Source: Oscillospiraceae bacterium | GTDB lineage: Bacteria; Bacillota; Clostridia; Oscillospirales; Ruminococcaceae | DNA: 64,000 bases | Assembly (NCBI GenBank): GCA_015067175.1 | Contig: SVMX01000002.1 | Span: 124,001-188,000 of the forward strand | Direction of reading: 5' to 3' | Shown: positions 54,500 through 63,199 of the stretch, piece after piece | Position numbering within the stretch: the stretch's first letter is position 1 | Layout: every line of letters starts with the position of its first letter | Notes under the pieces: generated by a model | The model's input: the letters and a program-made list of their open reading frames with translations, nothing else | What the model was told of the DNA's origin: nothing | The model's database searches: none | Position numbers and translations under genes: made by a program

Positions 54500-54961
54500 T
54501 TAAGCCTGCTCTTCGGTGAAAATTGCCTTGTCGATAAACAGCACGCCGTCGAGATGGTCTGTTTCATGACAAAAAGCTCTTGCAAGCAGTCCCTCGCCCG
54601 TCATAGTGAACTCGTTTCCGTTTCTGTCCTGAGCCTTTACCGTAACAGTCGCAGGACGCTCCACCTCGCGCCATTCGCCGGGTGCGGAAAGGCAGCCCTC
54701 GCCACCAGTCTGTGAGCCAGTCGCTTCGATTATCTCAGGGTTCACAAGCTCGATAACACCGTGCTTGTCGCGCACATCTATCACGCATACGCGGCGCAGT
54801 ATTCCCACCTGCGGCGCAGCAAGACCAGCACCCTGTGCCTGCTGCATGGTTTCTTTCATATCGTCCAGCAGAGTCCACAGCTTTTCATCAAACACTGTAA
54901 CAGGTCTGCATTTTTTGCGCAGTATATCCTCACCGAATTTCACTATCTCTCTTAATGCCAT
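54500..54961 (-). CDS. def: Peptide deformylase (second, upstream copy)
   Basis: A 153-residue deformylase with intact motifs GAGLAAPQVG, EGCLSAPG and HETDHLDG. It shares the N-terminus pattern (REIVKFGEDILRKKC) and C-terminal ending with the neighbouring copy. Both copies should be active. Confidence 0.96.
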   Translation of the reverse strand: MALREIVKFGEDILRKKCRPVTVFDEKLWTLLDDMKETMQQAQGAGLAAPQVGILRRVCVIDVRDKHGVIELVNPEIIEATGSQTGGEGCLSAPGEWREVERPATVTVKAQDRNGNEFTMTGEGLLARAFCHETDHLDGVLFIDKAIFTEEQA

Positions 54962-54976
54962 TATTATGTCCTTTCA

Positions 54977-57403
54977 TCACAACGTTTCACCGTTCATATC
55001 AGCAAAAAAGCTCACATTTCTGAACATTTCTTCCTGTCCTGCCGCTTTCAGCACTGTTTCCATAAGCTGTCGGAATGCGCTGCTCATGCGGCATTTTATA
55101 ATAAGTCTGTATCTGTATCTTCCGTTTATCTTTGCTGCCGCGCACCTCGCAGGGCCAAGCACTCTTATCGGTATCTTCTTATCAACAAGCGAGTGCTGCT
55201 CCGCAAGGATAGCGGAAAACCTTTTCGCCGCTCTCTCACATTCGCTGTCGGACAGCGCCGAAAATGTAACCGCCGCAATATCGCAGAACGGAGGGTAAAG
55301 CATAGCCTCGCGTAAGCGTATCTCTTCCTCGTAGAAAGCAGGATAATCCTGCCGCGCCGCGAGGTTTAACACATAGTGCTCGGGCGTAAAGGTCTGAAGC
55401 ATGGCTCTGCCCTTTCGCCCGCCGCGGCCCGAGCGACCCACCACCTGTGTCACCAGCGAAAAGGTGCGCTCATACGCCTTGAAATCCCCTGCATACAGCG
55501 AATTATCGGTCTTAAGCACTCCCACAAGCGTTACATTCGGGAAATCAAGACCTTTTGCTATCATCTGCGTGCCAACGATTATGTCATACTCGCCGTTTGC
55601 AAACGCCTTGAATTTGTTTTCAAAAGCGTGCTTTGTAGAGGTAGTATCTGCGTCCATGCGCAGTATACGCGCCTTTGGAAAAATCTCGGACAGCTCGTCC
55701 TCAACACGCTGCGTACCTGTGCCTTTCATGGAAATAAATTTGCTTGCGCATTTGGGGCACACCTGCGCAAGCCTCTGCTGAAAGCCGCAGTAATGGCAGA
55801 TAAGACTGCCGTTGGCCTTGTGATACGTCAGCGGCACCGCGCAGTTCGGGCATTCCGCCGCCGCACCGCAGGAGGCGCACCGCACATTCGTATGATAACC
55901 GCGCCGATTGAGCAGCAATATCGACTGCTCGCCGCGCTGAAGATTTGTTTCTATTTCGTCAAGCAGCGGCATACTGAACGACGAATGATTGCCGTTTTGC
56001 TGCTCTGTTTTCATATCAACTATATAAACATCGGGAAGTACCGCACTGTTATAGCGCTCGTCCAGCTCAAAAAGGCTGTAGCGTCCCGTTTTTGCATTGT
56101 AGTAGCTTTCAAGCGACGGCGTAGCGCTCGCCAAAAGCAAAAACGCATTGTGATGAAAACAGCGCTGCTTTGCCGCCTCCCTCGCATGATAACGCGGAGA
56201 GTTCTCGGATTTATAAGTGCTTTCGCCCTCCTCGTCGATGACGATTATCCCTAAATTCTGAACGGGCGCAAACACCGCGCTCCTTGTTCCTATAACTATG
56301 CGCGCCTTGCCCTCGCGTATCCTGCGGTATTCGTCTGCGCGCTCGCCCAAAGAAAGACTGCTGTGCAGCACAGCGACCTCTTTTCCGAACAAACGGCGGA
56401 ATTTTCCCACCATCTGCGGAGTGAGCGATATCTCAGGCACGAGCATCATCGCGGATTTACCTGCTCTCAGCGCCTCGTCTATCAGACGTATAAACACCGA
56501 AGTCTTGCCGCTGCCCGTAACTCCGCGAAGCAGCGCGCATTTCGGGGCGGGGCTGTTCATAAGCTGCAAAAGTCCGTCAAAGACCTCCTGCTGCTTTGCC
56601 GAAAAAACTATATCCGAGGGGCTTTCTGTCGCCTCCTCTGTCGGCTCGGTGCGAAACACTGTCTGCTCGTAAAGCTCCAGCACATTCTTTTCCACAAGCC
56701 GCTTTATTACCGCGGAAGTAACACTGCAAGCATAGCATATCTCTTTTACACACGCGGTTTCCGCGTCCTCGACAAATCTGACCACCTGCTTTTGCTTCGG
56801 CGTGAGCTTTATCTGCTCCTCGGTTTCACACAAGCGAACAAGCTTTGCGGTCTCGTCGCCAACGCGGCGTTTCAGCTCCTCATTTTCAACTACTGCGCCC
56901 TTTTGCAGCAGCGCTTTAAGCAGCTTTCCGCCATCACCGCAGGAGGATATCACCTCGTCGCGCGAAATGCCGTCAGACGCCTCGGAAAGCTTATCTAAAA
57001 AAACGCGTTCCTTGTCAGAAAGCTCACCGCAGAAATCCTTTGCTGCAACGTAATGTGTTTTCAGCGAAAAGCTTAGTCCTGTGGGAAGTATCGCCCTGAA
57101 TGCGTCGAAATATGTGCAGAATGTCGTATCTCTGAGCCAACGGCACAGCTTCAGCAGCTCCTGTGAAATGCAAGGCTGCTCGTCCGCTGCATAAAGCAGC
57201 GTTTTTAGCCCCTTGGGGTCGCCGCGCGTTATCTCAAAAACAAGCCCCAGACGGCTGCGGTTGCCCCTGCCAAACGGCACGGTCACTCTCATTCCCGCAC
57301 AGAGCGTTTCGCAAAGCTCATCGGGGATTATGTAGCTATACAGCGTATCAAAGCTATATGAGGTATTCTCTGCCGCCACAAGTGCTATCAGCCTGTCGTT
57401 CAT
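54977..57403 (-). CDS. priA: Primosomal replication restart helicase PriA
   Basis: An 808-residue helicase. The helicase core has Walker A GVTGSGKTSVFIRL, VIDEEGES in place of DEEH, LLLASATPSLESYYNA, and the zinc clusters CASCGAAAECPNC and CHYCGFQQRLAQVCPKC. The C-terminal motifs IIVGTQMIAKGLDFPNVTLVG and QVVGRSGRGG are standard. It begins six bases after the gmk stop; the rpoZ and coaBC genes often found here are missing. Confidence 0.95.
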   Translation of the reverse strand: MNDRLIALVAAENTSYSFDTLYSYIIPDELCETLCAGMRVTVPFGRGNRSRLGLVFEITRGDPKGLKTLLYAADEQPCISQELLKLCRWLRDTTFCTYFDAFRAILPTGLSFSLKTHYVAAKDFCGELSDKERVFLDKLSEASDGISRDEVISSCGDGGKLLKALLQKGAVVENEELKRRVGDETAKLVRLCETEEQIKLTPKQKQVVRFVEDAETACVKEICYACSVTSAVIKRLVEKNVLELYEQTVFRTEPTEEATESPSDIVFSAKQQEVFDGLLQLMNSPAPKCALLRGVTGSGKTSVFIRLIDEALRAGKSAMMLVPEISLTPQMVGKFRRLFGKEVAVLHSSLSLGERADEYRRIREGKARIVIGTRSAVFAPVQNLGIIVIDEEGESTYKSENSPRYHAREAAKQRCFHHNAFLLLASATPSLESYYNAKTGRYSLFELDERYNSAVLPDVYIVDMKTEQQNGNHSSFSMPLLDEIETNLQRGEQSILLLNRRGYHTNVRCASCGAAAECPNCAVPLTYHKANGSLICHYCGFQQRLAQVCPKCASKFISMKGTGTQRVEDELSEIFPKARILRMDADTTSTKHAFENKFKAFANGEYDIIVGTQMIAKGLDFPNVTLVGVLKTDNSLYAGDFKAYERTFSLVTQVVGRSGRGGRKGRAMLQTFTPEHYVLNLAARQDYPAFYEEEIRLREAMLYPPFCDIAAVTFSALSDSECERAAKRFSAILAEQHSLVDKKIPIRVLGPARCAAAKINGRYRYRLIIKCRMSSAFRQLMETVLKAAGQEEMFRNVSFFADMNGETL

Positions 57404-57409
57404 TGGAAT

Positions 57410-58015
57410 TTATTCACCCTTGATCTCGTTAAGCTTATCAAGATTGCGCTGCTTGCGGCACTTTTCGCCGCGAATCACCGCCATGAGATCGCTTACAGCG
57501 TCCTCAAGGTCGTCGTTTACAACAAAATAATCGTAGTTCAGCGCGGTATCTATCTCATTCTTTGCCTGTGCAATTCGGCGCATAATGGTCTCCTCGTCCT
57601 CGGTGCCGCGCTTGCGCAGACGGCGCTCAAGCTCTTTCATGGAGGGAGGCAGGATAAACACAAGACAGCATTCGGGGAACAGCTTCTTGATGTTCATAGC
57701 GCCCTCGACTTCTATCTTCAGTATAACATCCTTACCCTCGGCGAGCATATCCTCAACGCCCTTTTTCGGCGTGCCGTAGTAATTTCCGCAATACTCGGTG
57801 TATTCAAGCACCGCACCCTCAGCTATCATCTGCTCAAATCTTTCTCTGCTGAGGAAAAAGTAATGCGTACCGTCCACCTCGCCCGGCCTTGGCGCTCTGG
57901 TCGTCGCAGAAACGGAATATCCTACATTTTCTGCCTTTTCAAGCACCTGCTCTAATATCGTGTCCTTGCCGCAGCCCGCGGGAGCGGACACCACAAACAA
58001 AAGTCCCTTACTCAT
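57410..58015 (-). CDS. gmk: Guanylate kinase
   Basis: A 201-residue enzyme that phosphorylates GMP. Motifs: [13 protein letters not shown] (P-loop; AGCGK in place of the usual SGAGK), [21 protein letters not shown], and [14 protein letters not shown]. The ATG at 58015 overlaps the end of remA. Confidence 0.96.
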   Translation of the reverse strand: MSKGLLFVVSAPAGCGKDTILEQVLEKAENVGYSVSATTRAPRPGEVDGTHYFFLSRERFEQMIAEGAVLEYTEYCGNYYGTPKKGVEDMLAEGKDVILKIEVEGAMNIKKLFPECCLVFILPPSMKELERRLRKRGTEDEETIMRRIAQAKNEIDTALNYDYFVVNDDLEDAVSDLMAVIRGEKCRKQRNLDKLNEIKGE

Positions 58016-58259
58016 TATCATCGTCCTCCTCGGTCGTCTTTCCCGAGATCGTTTCGGGCTGCAGTGCAGACAGCACCACATGACCGCTGTCACATATTAT
58101 CACGGAGCGCGTTTTACGTCCGCAGGTAGCGTCGATCGCCGTGCCGCCGTCCTTAGCAAGCTGCACTATCCTTTTCACGGGGGCAGCCTCGGGACTTACC
58201 ACCGAAACTATCCTGTCCGCATTTACTGTGTTGCCGAAGCCTATATTGATAAGCCTCAT
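58008..58259 (-). CDS. remA: RemA-like extracellular matrix regulator (DUF370)
   Basis: An 83-residue DNA-binding protein of the RemA/DUF370 family. The sequence [27 protein letters not shown] and [29 protein letters not shown] is typical. In Bacillus RemA activates matrix genes. First gene of the long operon. Confidence 0.94.
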   Translation of the reverse strand: MRLINIGFGNTVNADRIVSVVSPEAAPVKRIVQLAKDGGTAIDATCGRKTRSVIICDSGHVVLSALQPETISGKTTEEDDDNE

Positions 58260-58315
58260 ACATAAAGCACCTCACTTTTGTGCGCGGCAGAATACATACC
58301 GCCCCATAATATTTT

Positions 58316-58344
58316 ATTATATCACACTCTGCACAAAAAATCAA
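58316..58344 (-). promoter_or_regulatory. Promoter of the remA operon
   Basis: TTGATT, a 17-base spacer and TATAAT on the minus strand, about 55 bases upstream of remA. Confidence 0.78.
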
Positions 58345-58345
58345 T

Positions 58346-58370
58346 ACAAAAAGCCCCGCATCGCGGGGCT
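58346..58370 (-). terminator. Terminator after the NlpC/P60-like gene
   Basis: AGCCCCGC and GCGGGGCT pair around a three-base loop, followed on the minus strand by TTTTTG. It partly abuts the remA promoter. Confidence 0.82.
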
Positions 58371-58376
58371 TAAACA

Positions 58377-59024
58377 TCATGTAAGACCTACACCTCTGTA
58401 GAAGTGATTTTTATAGTAGTTTGTGGTGATGTCGATCTCTTTCACCTGTGTACCCGGCATAAGGCAGGCTATCATTATTCCGTCGCCGCAGTAGATACCG
58501 CCGAAGCCCACACCGCTCATATCCTCACCGTAAAAGAACGCAAGATCGCCCGGGCGAAGCTCGTCATGGTCAAGCGCCGTTCCCATTTCTGCCTGGGCCG
58601 AAACACCTCTCGGACAGGTAAGATACCCGTTCTCGCGCAGAACATAGTATATAAGTCCCGAATTGTCAAAGCCGACATCAGGATCGCTGCCGCCCTCAAT
58701 AAAATCAATGCCGATAAGAGAACGAGCTGTCGCAATGATGCTGTCTGCCATCTCCGCGTCGTGCGTCGAACTTTCGGGAGGTATTATCAATTCCTCTATC
58801 TCCGATGTCGTAGAAGTGACAGGCGGCTCAGTCTGCGGTGCAGACGTTATCGGCTCGGGATCGTCATCTTCCGTATCAACTGTAGCAGAAGTGCGGCGGC
58901 TGGTCGTCAGCTGAGAGCTTGTGTCTGTGTCAGAGCCGCCCGCCGTGCTGATAAGCACAGTTGCCACGATTATACCAATGCTGATTATAGTAACTGCCAA
59001 AATAAGCAGGATATTGTTTTTCAT
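58377..59024 (-). CDS. NlpC/P60-fold membrane protein lacking catalytic residues
   Basis: A 215-residue protein: an N-terminal membrane anchor (ILLILAVTIISIGIIVATVL, ~5-25), a Thr/Ser/Pro/Glu-rich linker (~30-88) and an NlpC/P60-like domain (~90-215). The family Cys motif FDCSGL reads FDNSGL (Asn121) and the catalytic His motif HVGIY reads FGGIY (Phe174), so it is probably a pseudo-hydrolase that binds wall. AGAGGTGA precedes the ATG. WalR-type boxes lie upstream. Confidence 0.85.
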   Translation of the reverse strand: MKNNILLILAVTIISIGIIVATVLISTAGGSDTDTSSQLTTSRRTSATVDTEDDDPEPITSAPQTEPPVTSTTSEIEELIIPPESSTHDAEMADSIIATARSLIGIDFIEGGSDPDVGFDNSGLIYYVLRENGYLTCPRGVSAQAEMGTALDHDELRPGDLAFFYGEDMSGVGFGGIYCGDGIMIACLMPGTQVKEIDITTNYYKNHFYRGVGLT

Positions 59025-59095
59025 TGCGTCACCTCTTTATTTTCACGTCAACGCCAACCGCATGAGCGGCATCAAATATATTTTCCCTATGGTAT

Positions 59096-59125
59096 ATTAT
59101 ATAACACAATGATATAAAAATTCAA
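59096..59125 (-). promoter_or_regulatory. Promoter of the NlpC/P60-like gene
   Basis: TTGAAT, an 18-base spacer and TATAAT on the minus strand, about 65 bases upstream of the ATG. Confidence 0.58.
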
Positions 59126-59135
59126 GTACATTTTG

Positions 59136-59163
59136 GTTACAATTTTCTTACAATTCGGTTACA
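59136..59163 (-). promoter_or_regulatory. Candidate WalR boxes upstream of the NlpC/P60-like gene
   Basis: Three TGTAA repeats with N5 spacing on the minus strand (TGTAAC, TGTAAG, TGTAAC), ten bases upstream of the -35 element. They match the WalR consensus except for G in the middle unit. Confidence 0.6.
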
Positions 59164-59224
59164 AAAGCGTTTTTTAAGCGAAAAAACGACGCTCCGTCCA
59201 AAAAACGAAGCGCCGCAGTTGTTT

Positions 59225-62200
59225 TTATTCAAATCTGAACCATGTGAAATCGAATTTCGTGCCGGGCAGAAAAACAAAGCTTATGTCATTCACACCCGTA
59301 AGCTTTGGTATCTCAAAGCGCTGTTCGCACTCGCTTTCCGAATGCATAAACTCCAGCAGAACGCTGGTCTGCTCGCCGCCTGCGGGCGTATAGCGAAGCT
59401 GTACCTGATTTGAAGGATTTGCGGTTATGCCGCAAATAGTTACAGCAGAAGCGCCCATCGCTCCGAAATCAAGCGCATCGTAATTGATGATAACGTTGTT
59501 TCCTATGCCCACAACGCTGCGCTCGGATATCTTGTATTCGTCACCGTAGATGCTGTCGCACTCTGCTGTGTAATTCACATCAAATGCGCGATCTATCGGA
59601 CGGAATGCAAAGCCGCCGAAGATTATGCCGCGCTCTGCAACGATACTTATGGTATGGATACCTCTCAGACGGTATGGCAGCATAAATTCCTGCTCGGCAA
59701 AGCCGCACCAGTGACCGTTATTATTAAAGGTAACACGCGCAATAAGCTTTCCGTCTGCACTGTCGGGAACGCCGTCCCAAACCTCGACAGGCGCATCAAA
59801 GCAGGTTCCGACGTGAAGCAGCAGAGCTTCACTTCCGACCTTGCCGAAATCCACATTCTTATAGCTCATTGCAGTTCTGCCGTCAAAGCCGCCGATAGCG
59901 CCGTCCTCGATGAGATTTACCGTAACATTAGAGCTATCTACCTGACTTGCCGAGATAAAGCTGTATGCGTCACGCGTTGCAGCGCCCATGCCTGTCACCT
60001 TAAACGGAACATCACAGCACACCTGCGGCACAGCCGCGCCGTTGTTCACAAATGCTCTTGCAATAAACTCGCCGTCGCCGAGCGCTGTCACAACAGCCTT
60101 TTCGCCGTTTTGCTCAATCTTTGCGAAGTTCACCTCAACGCCGTTATCTTTGACACATTTCCATGTTATATCGGAATATGTGCAGTTTTCTGGTAGCAGC
60201 TTCACAGATATCTCAGCGGTCGTTCTGTCAGCGTTAAGCTCTCTGTTTTCACAAACAGGGATTATCTTTCTGACTGGAACTTCGTTAGTGTATTCCGTCT
60301 TAACAACAGGGAAGCAGTTCTCTGCCGCAACCGACACCCCCGTTATCTTAAACGGACGGTACGCGTTCAGCTTAAGCTCCGCCCCCTCAAGTCCATGCGA
60401 GGTCACCGTTACAGTAATATCTCCCTCATCAAGAGTACTCTGCACCATTGCAAGCAGCTTGCCGCTGAACAGTCTGCGGTTATCGCCCTTGTAGCTGTCG
60501 TAGTCGGTGCTGTCGCCGTTATCAAGTCCCACAAGACGACCTGCGCCGCTCACCTCGACCTTTATGCGGTTTCTCGCGTTTCCGACAGGAACACCGTTCT
60601 TATCTGACACAGATATCTCAACAAACGCAATATCTCTGCCGTCTGACCACAAAGCGTCCTTATCCTTATATACATCAAGCTTTATTTTTGCCGAGTCTCC
60701 GTTTGAACGCAGCGTTTCCTCTGCGATAACCTCACCGCTCTCGTCATATCCCTTTGCGGTAAGCTCTCCCGCCTTATAAGGCACAACAAAATGCGCTCTC
60801 ATTTCCTTATCGGTCAGCAGGTTCATTTCGTGCTCGCCGAGGCTCTCGCCATTCAGGAAAAGCTCCACGGTATGCGCGTTGGAATAAATAATAACGTCTA
60901 TCATATCGCCGTCGTTGAAATCCCAGTATGACGGTACGATATGAATTGTCGGCTCATTCGTCCAAACGCTTTTGTAGAAATAATAGATATCCTTGGGGAA
61001 GCCTGCGGTATCCACGATTCCGAAATAACTGTTCTTGGTAGAATAAGGAGTAGGCTCACCGATGTAGTCGAAGCCTGTCCATATAAACTGACCGCCGCAA
61101 AAATCATGGTCGCGGTCAAGCCTCCATGACTTTCTGGCAGACGCGCCCCAGCCTACCACACTGTTGTCAAGCGAGCTGCACTGCAAGTCCTCATGCGTAA
61201 GCAGCGGAACGTCTGCAGGAAAATGATATATTCCTCTCGAACGCACTGCTGAAGCTGTTTCACTGCCATAAATAAACCAGTCGGGATATTTTGCATGATG
61301 CTCGTCATAAAGGCGCTCGGTGTAGTTGTAGCCTGCAAGCTTCACCACATCAGAAGCCTTCTGCGCATTCTCGTTGCCCATAAAATTTGAGCCGATGGTT
61401 GCGCGGGCGTTCATTTTAGGGTCGTATTTTAAGACATAGCCATTAAGTCTTTCGGCTATCTCAATGCCGTGAGGATCGTTTGTGTCGCTTATCTCATTGC
61501 CTATGCTCCACATGATGACAGAGGGGTGATTGCGGTCGCGCTCTACCCAAGATCTCACATCACGCTCTGCGTGCTCGACGAAAAAGCGGTGATTGTCGAA
61601 CTCGGTCTTGGCGTTCTCCCACATATCAAACGCTTCACTGTCAACGAGCAGGCCGAGGCTGTCGCATATCTCGGCAAGCTGCTTAGCAGGCATATTGTGC
61701 GAGGTGCGTATTGCGTTCACGCCCATTTCTTTCATTATGGTAAGCTGACGCTCCAACGCCGCATCGTTATACGCCGCGCCAAGCGCACCGAGGTCATGGT
61801 GCATACATACGCCATGCATTTTAAGCGGTCTGCCGTTGAGAATAAATCCCTTGTCGGAGATAAACTCCGCCGTGCGGTAGCCGAAATCAACATACTGTAT
61901 CTGAAGCAGCTCATCGTCCTTATATAGCTCCACTGCGAGAGTGTACAGTTCGGGGCTGTCAACGTCCCACACAGCGGGAGCGGTTATGTCGAAGCTGTTG
62001 GTAAAGGTTTCAGTGTCGCCGCCAAAATGAGCGCTCTGCTCAAACGCTGCAATAGTATCACCGCCCGGCTCAATAACACTGAGCTTCATTTTAACGTCAC
62101 AGCAAGCACCGCAGATATCGGTATCTACCTCAGTATGCCATGTGTCGCCCTGACCCTTTTCCGAGTGGATATAAATACCGTTCGTGCGGATATAGGTTGC

Positions 62201-62635
62201 CGCGCGCTTTTTCAGCGTTACATCACGGAATATTCCTGCGCCCGAATACCATCGGGTATTCGGCGACTCATACTTCACGCGCACAAGTATCTCGTTGTCG
62301 CCATCGTGCAAAAGCTCTGTAATATCATATTCAAAAGCGGAATAACCATAAGTCCAGGTTCCTGCCTCTTTGCCGTTTACGAATACAGTGGAATTCATAT
62401 AAACGCCGTCAAAATTCAGCATCACTCTGCCCGACAGCTCCTCTGCGCTGAAGCTGAAGACGCGCTTGTACCAGCCCTCGCCCGTTTTGTAAAGCTCTGC
62501 TGTATTTCCTATGAGCCAGTCATGGGGAAGCTCAACATTATACCAAGCCTTGTTTTCAAGCGCGGAAAGCTCCGTGCCTATATCGCAAAGGCAGAACTGC
62601 CAGCCGTCATTAAAAAGGATATCCGTTGCGGTCAT
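59225..62635 (-). CDS. Glycoside hydrolase family 2 beta-galactosidase-like enzyme
   Basis: A 1136-residue enzyme. Order: sugar-binding domain (~1-150), immunoglobulin-like domain (~150-255), TIM barrel (~260-560) with acid/base Glu381 in WSIGNE and nucleophile Glu459 in IYGSE, then DUF4982-like and Ig-like domains, and a C-terminal CBM6-like region (~900-1136). There is no signal peptide, so it acts in the cytosol on imported oligosaccharides. The substrate (galactoside or other) cannot be told. Confidence 0.9.
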   Translation of the reverse strand: MTATDILFNDGWQFCLCDIGTELSALENKAWYNVELPHDWLIGNTAELYKTGEGWYKRVFSFSAEELSGRVMLNFDGVYMNSTVFVNGKEAGTWTYGYSAFEYDITELLHDGDNEILVRVKYESPNTRWYSGAGIFRDVTLKKRAATYIRTNGIYIHSEKGQGDTWHTEVDTDICGACCDVKMKLSVIEPGGDTIAAFEQSAHFGGDTETFTNSFDITAPAVWDVDSPELYTLAVELYKDDELLQIQYVDFGYRTAEFISDKGFILNGRPLKMHGVCMHHDLGALGAAYNDAALERQLTIMKEMGVNAIRTSHNMPAKQLAEICDSLGLLVDSEAFDMWENAKTEFDNHRFFVEHAERDVRSWVERDRNHPSVIMWSIGNEISDTNDPHGIEIAERLNGYVLKYDPKMNARATIGSNFMGNENAQKASDVVKLAGYNYTERLYDEHHAKYPDWFIYGSETASAVRSRGIYHFPADVPLLTHEDLQCSSLDNSVVGWGASARKSWRLDRDHDFCGGQFIWTGFDYIGEPTPYSTKNSYFGIVDTAGFPKDIYYFYKSVWTNEPTIHIVPSYWDFNDGDMIDVIIYSNAHTVELFLNGESLGEHEMNLLTDKEMRAHFVVPYKAGELTAKGYDESGEVIAEETLRSNGDSAKIKLDVYKDKDALWSDGRDIAFVEISVSDKNGVPVGNARNRIKVEVSGAGRLVGLDNGDSTDYDSYKGDNRRLFSGKLLAMVQSTLDEGDITVTVTSHGLEGAELKLNAYRPFKITGVSVAAENCFPVVKTEYTNEVPVRKIIPVCENRELNADRTTAEISVKLLPENCTYSDITWKCVKDNGVEVNFAKIEQNGEKAVVTALGDGEFIARAFVNNGAAVPQVCCDVPFKVTGMGAATRDAYSFISASQVDSSNVTVNLIEDGAIGGFDGRTAMSYKNVDFGKVGSEALLLHVGTCFDAPVEVWDGVPDSADGKLIARVTFNNNGHWCGFAEQEFMLPYRLRGIHTISIVAERGIIFGGFAFRPIDRAFDVNYTAECDSIYGDEYKISERSVVGIGNNVIINYDALDFGAMGASAVTICGITANPSNQVQLRYTPAGGEQTSVLLEFMHSESECEQRFEIPKLTGVNDISFVFLPGTKFDFTWFRFE

Positions 62636-63189
62636 TTTGTTTCCTCCGTGATATAAAGTCTGTTAAGCGCTTCAAGATACGCTTTTTCGGTCGTCTCAAA
62701 CGGTACAAAGCCGAAATCGGGCTTTGACACTATATAAGGAGCTTTTTCAAAAAGCGCCAGACCGCCAAGCTCCAAAAACTCATAATACAGCATTGCGTCA
62801 TCTATCTCAGAAACCGCTTTCATCACTGCTTCATCATCGGCAGAAATGCCAAAACGGCTGTAAATGACACGTTGCAGTCGCTGCTCTATCTCCCTGTATT
62901 CGGGGAGCCCTCGCTTCACAGGGCGCGTGATATCAGAAATAAACGCCTCGCTCCCATCGTGAAGCAGACAAGCAAGCTGTATCTCGCGCGAATATCCGCG
63001 CAGCCTTGCTTCATTTTCGCAGGCAAGACAATGCTGCGCCACAGAATAAAAGCCTGTAAAATGCCCGTTTGCGCGGCACATATACGAAAGCGCATGGGCA
63101 ATATCAACAGGCGAAATATCCTCTTTACGAGGAGAAAGCGGCGAGAAGCTCACGCCGCTATAAGTGTATATGCAATTTTCGGGAATCAT
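62632..63189 (-). CDS. HD-domain phosphohydrolase, YfbR-like
   Basis: A 185-residue HD-family phosphohydrolase. The metal motif is seen in FYSVAQHCLACENE (H), LACLLHDGSEAFISDI (HD) and EIDDAMLYYE (D). It resembles YfbR 5'-deoxynucleotidases. The stop overlaps the start of the GH2 gene. Confidence 0.82.
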   Translation of the reverse strand: MIPENCIYTYSGVSFSPLSPRKEDISPVDIAHALSYMCRANGHFTGFYSVAQHCLACENEARLRGYSREIQLACLLHDGSEAFISDITRPVKRGLPEYREIEQRLQRVIYSRFGISADDEAVMKAVSEIDDAMLYYEFLELGGLALFEKAPYIVSKPDFGFVPFETTEKAYLEALNRLYITEETK

Positions 63190-63199
63190 TTCTCCTCCG

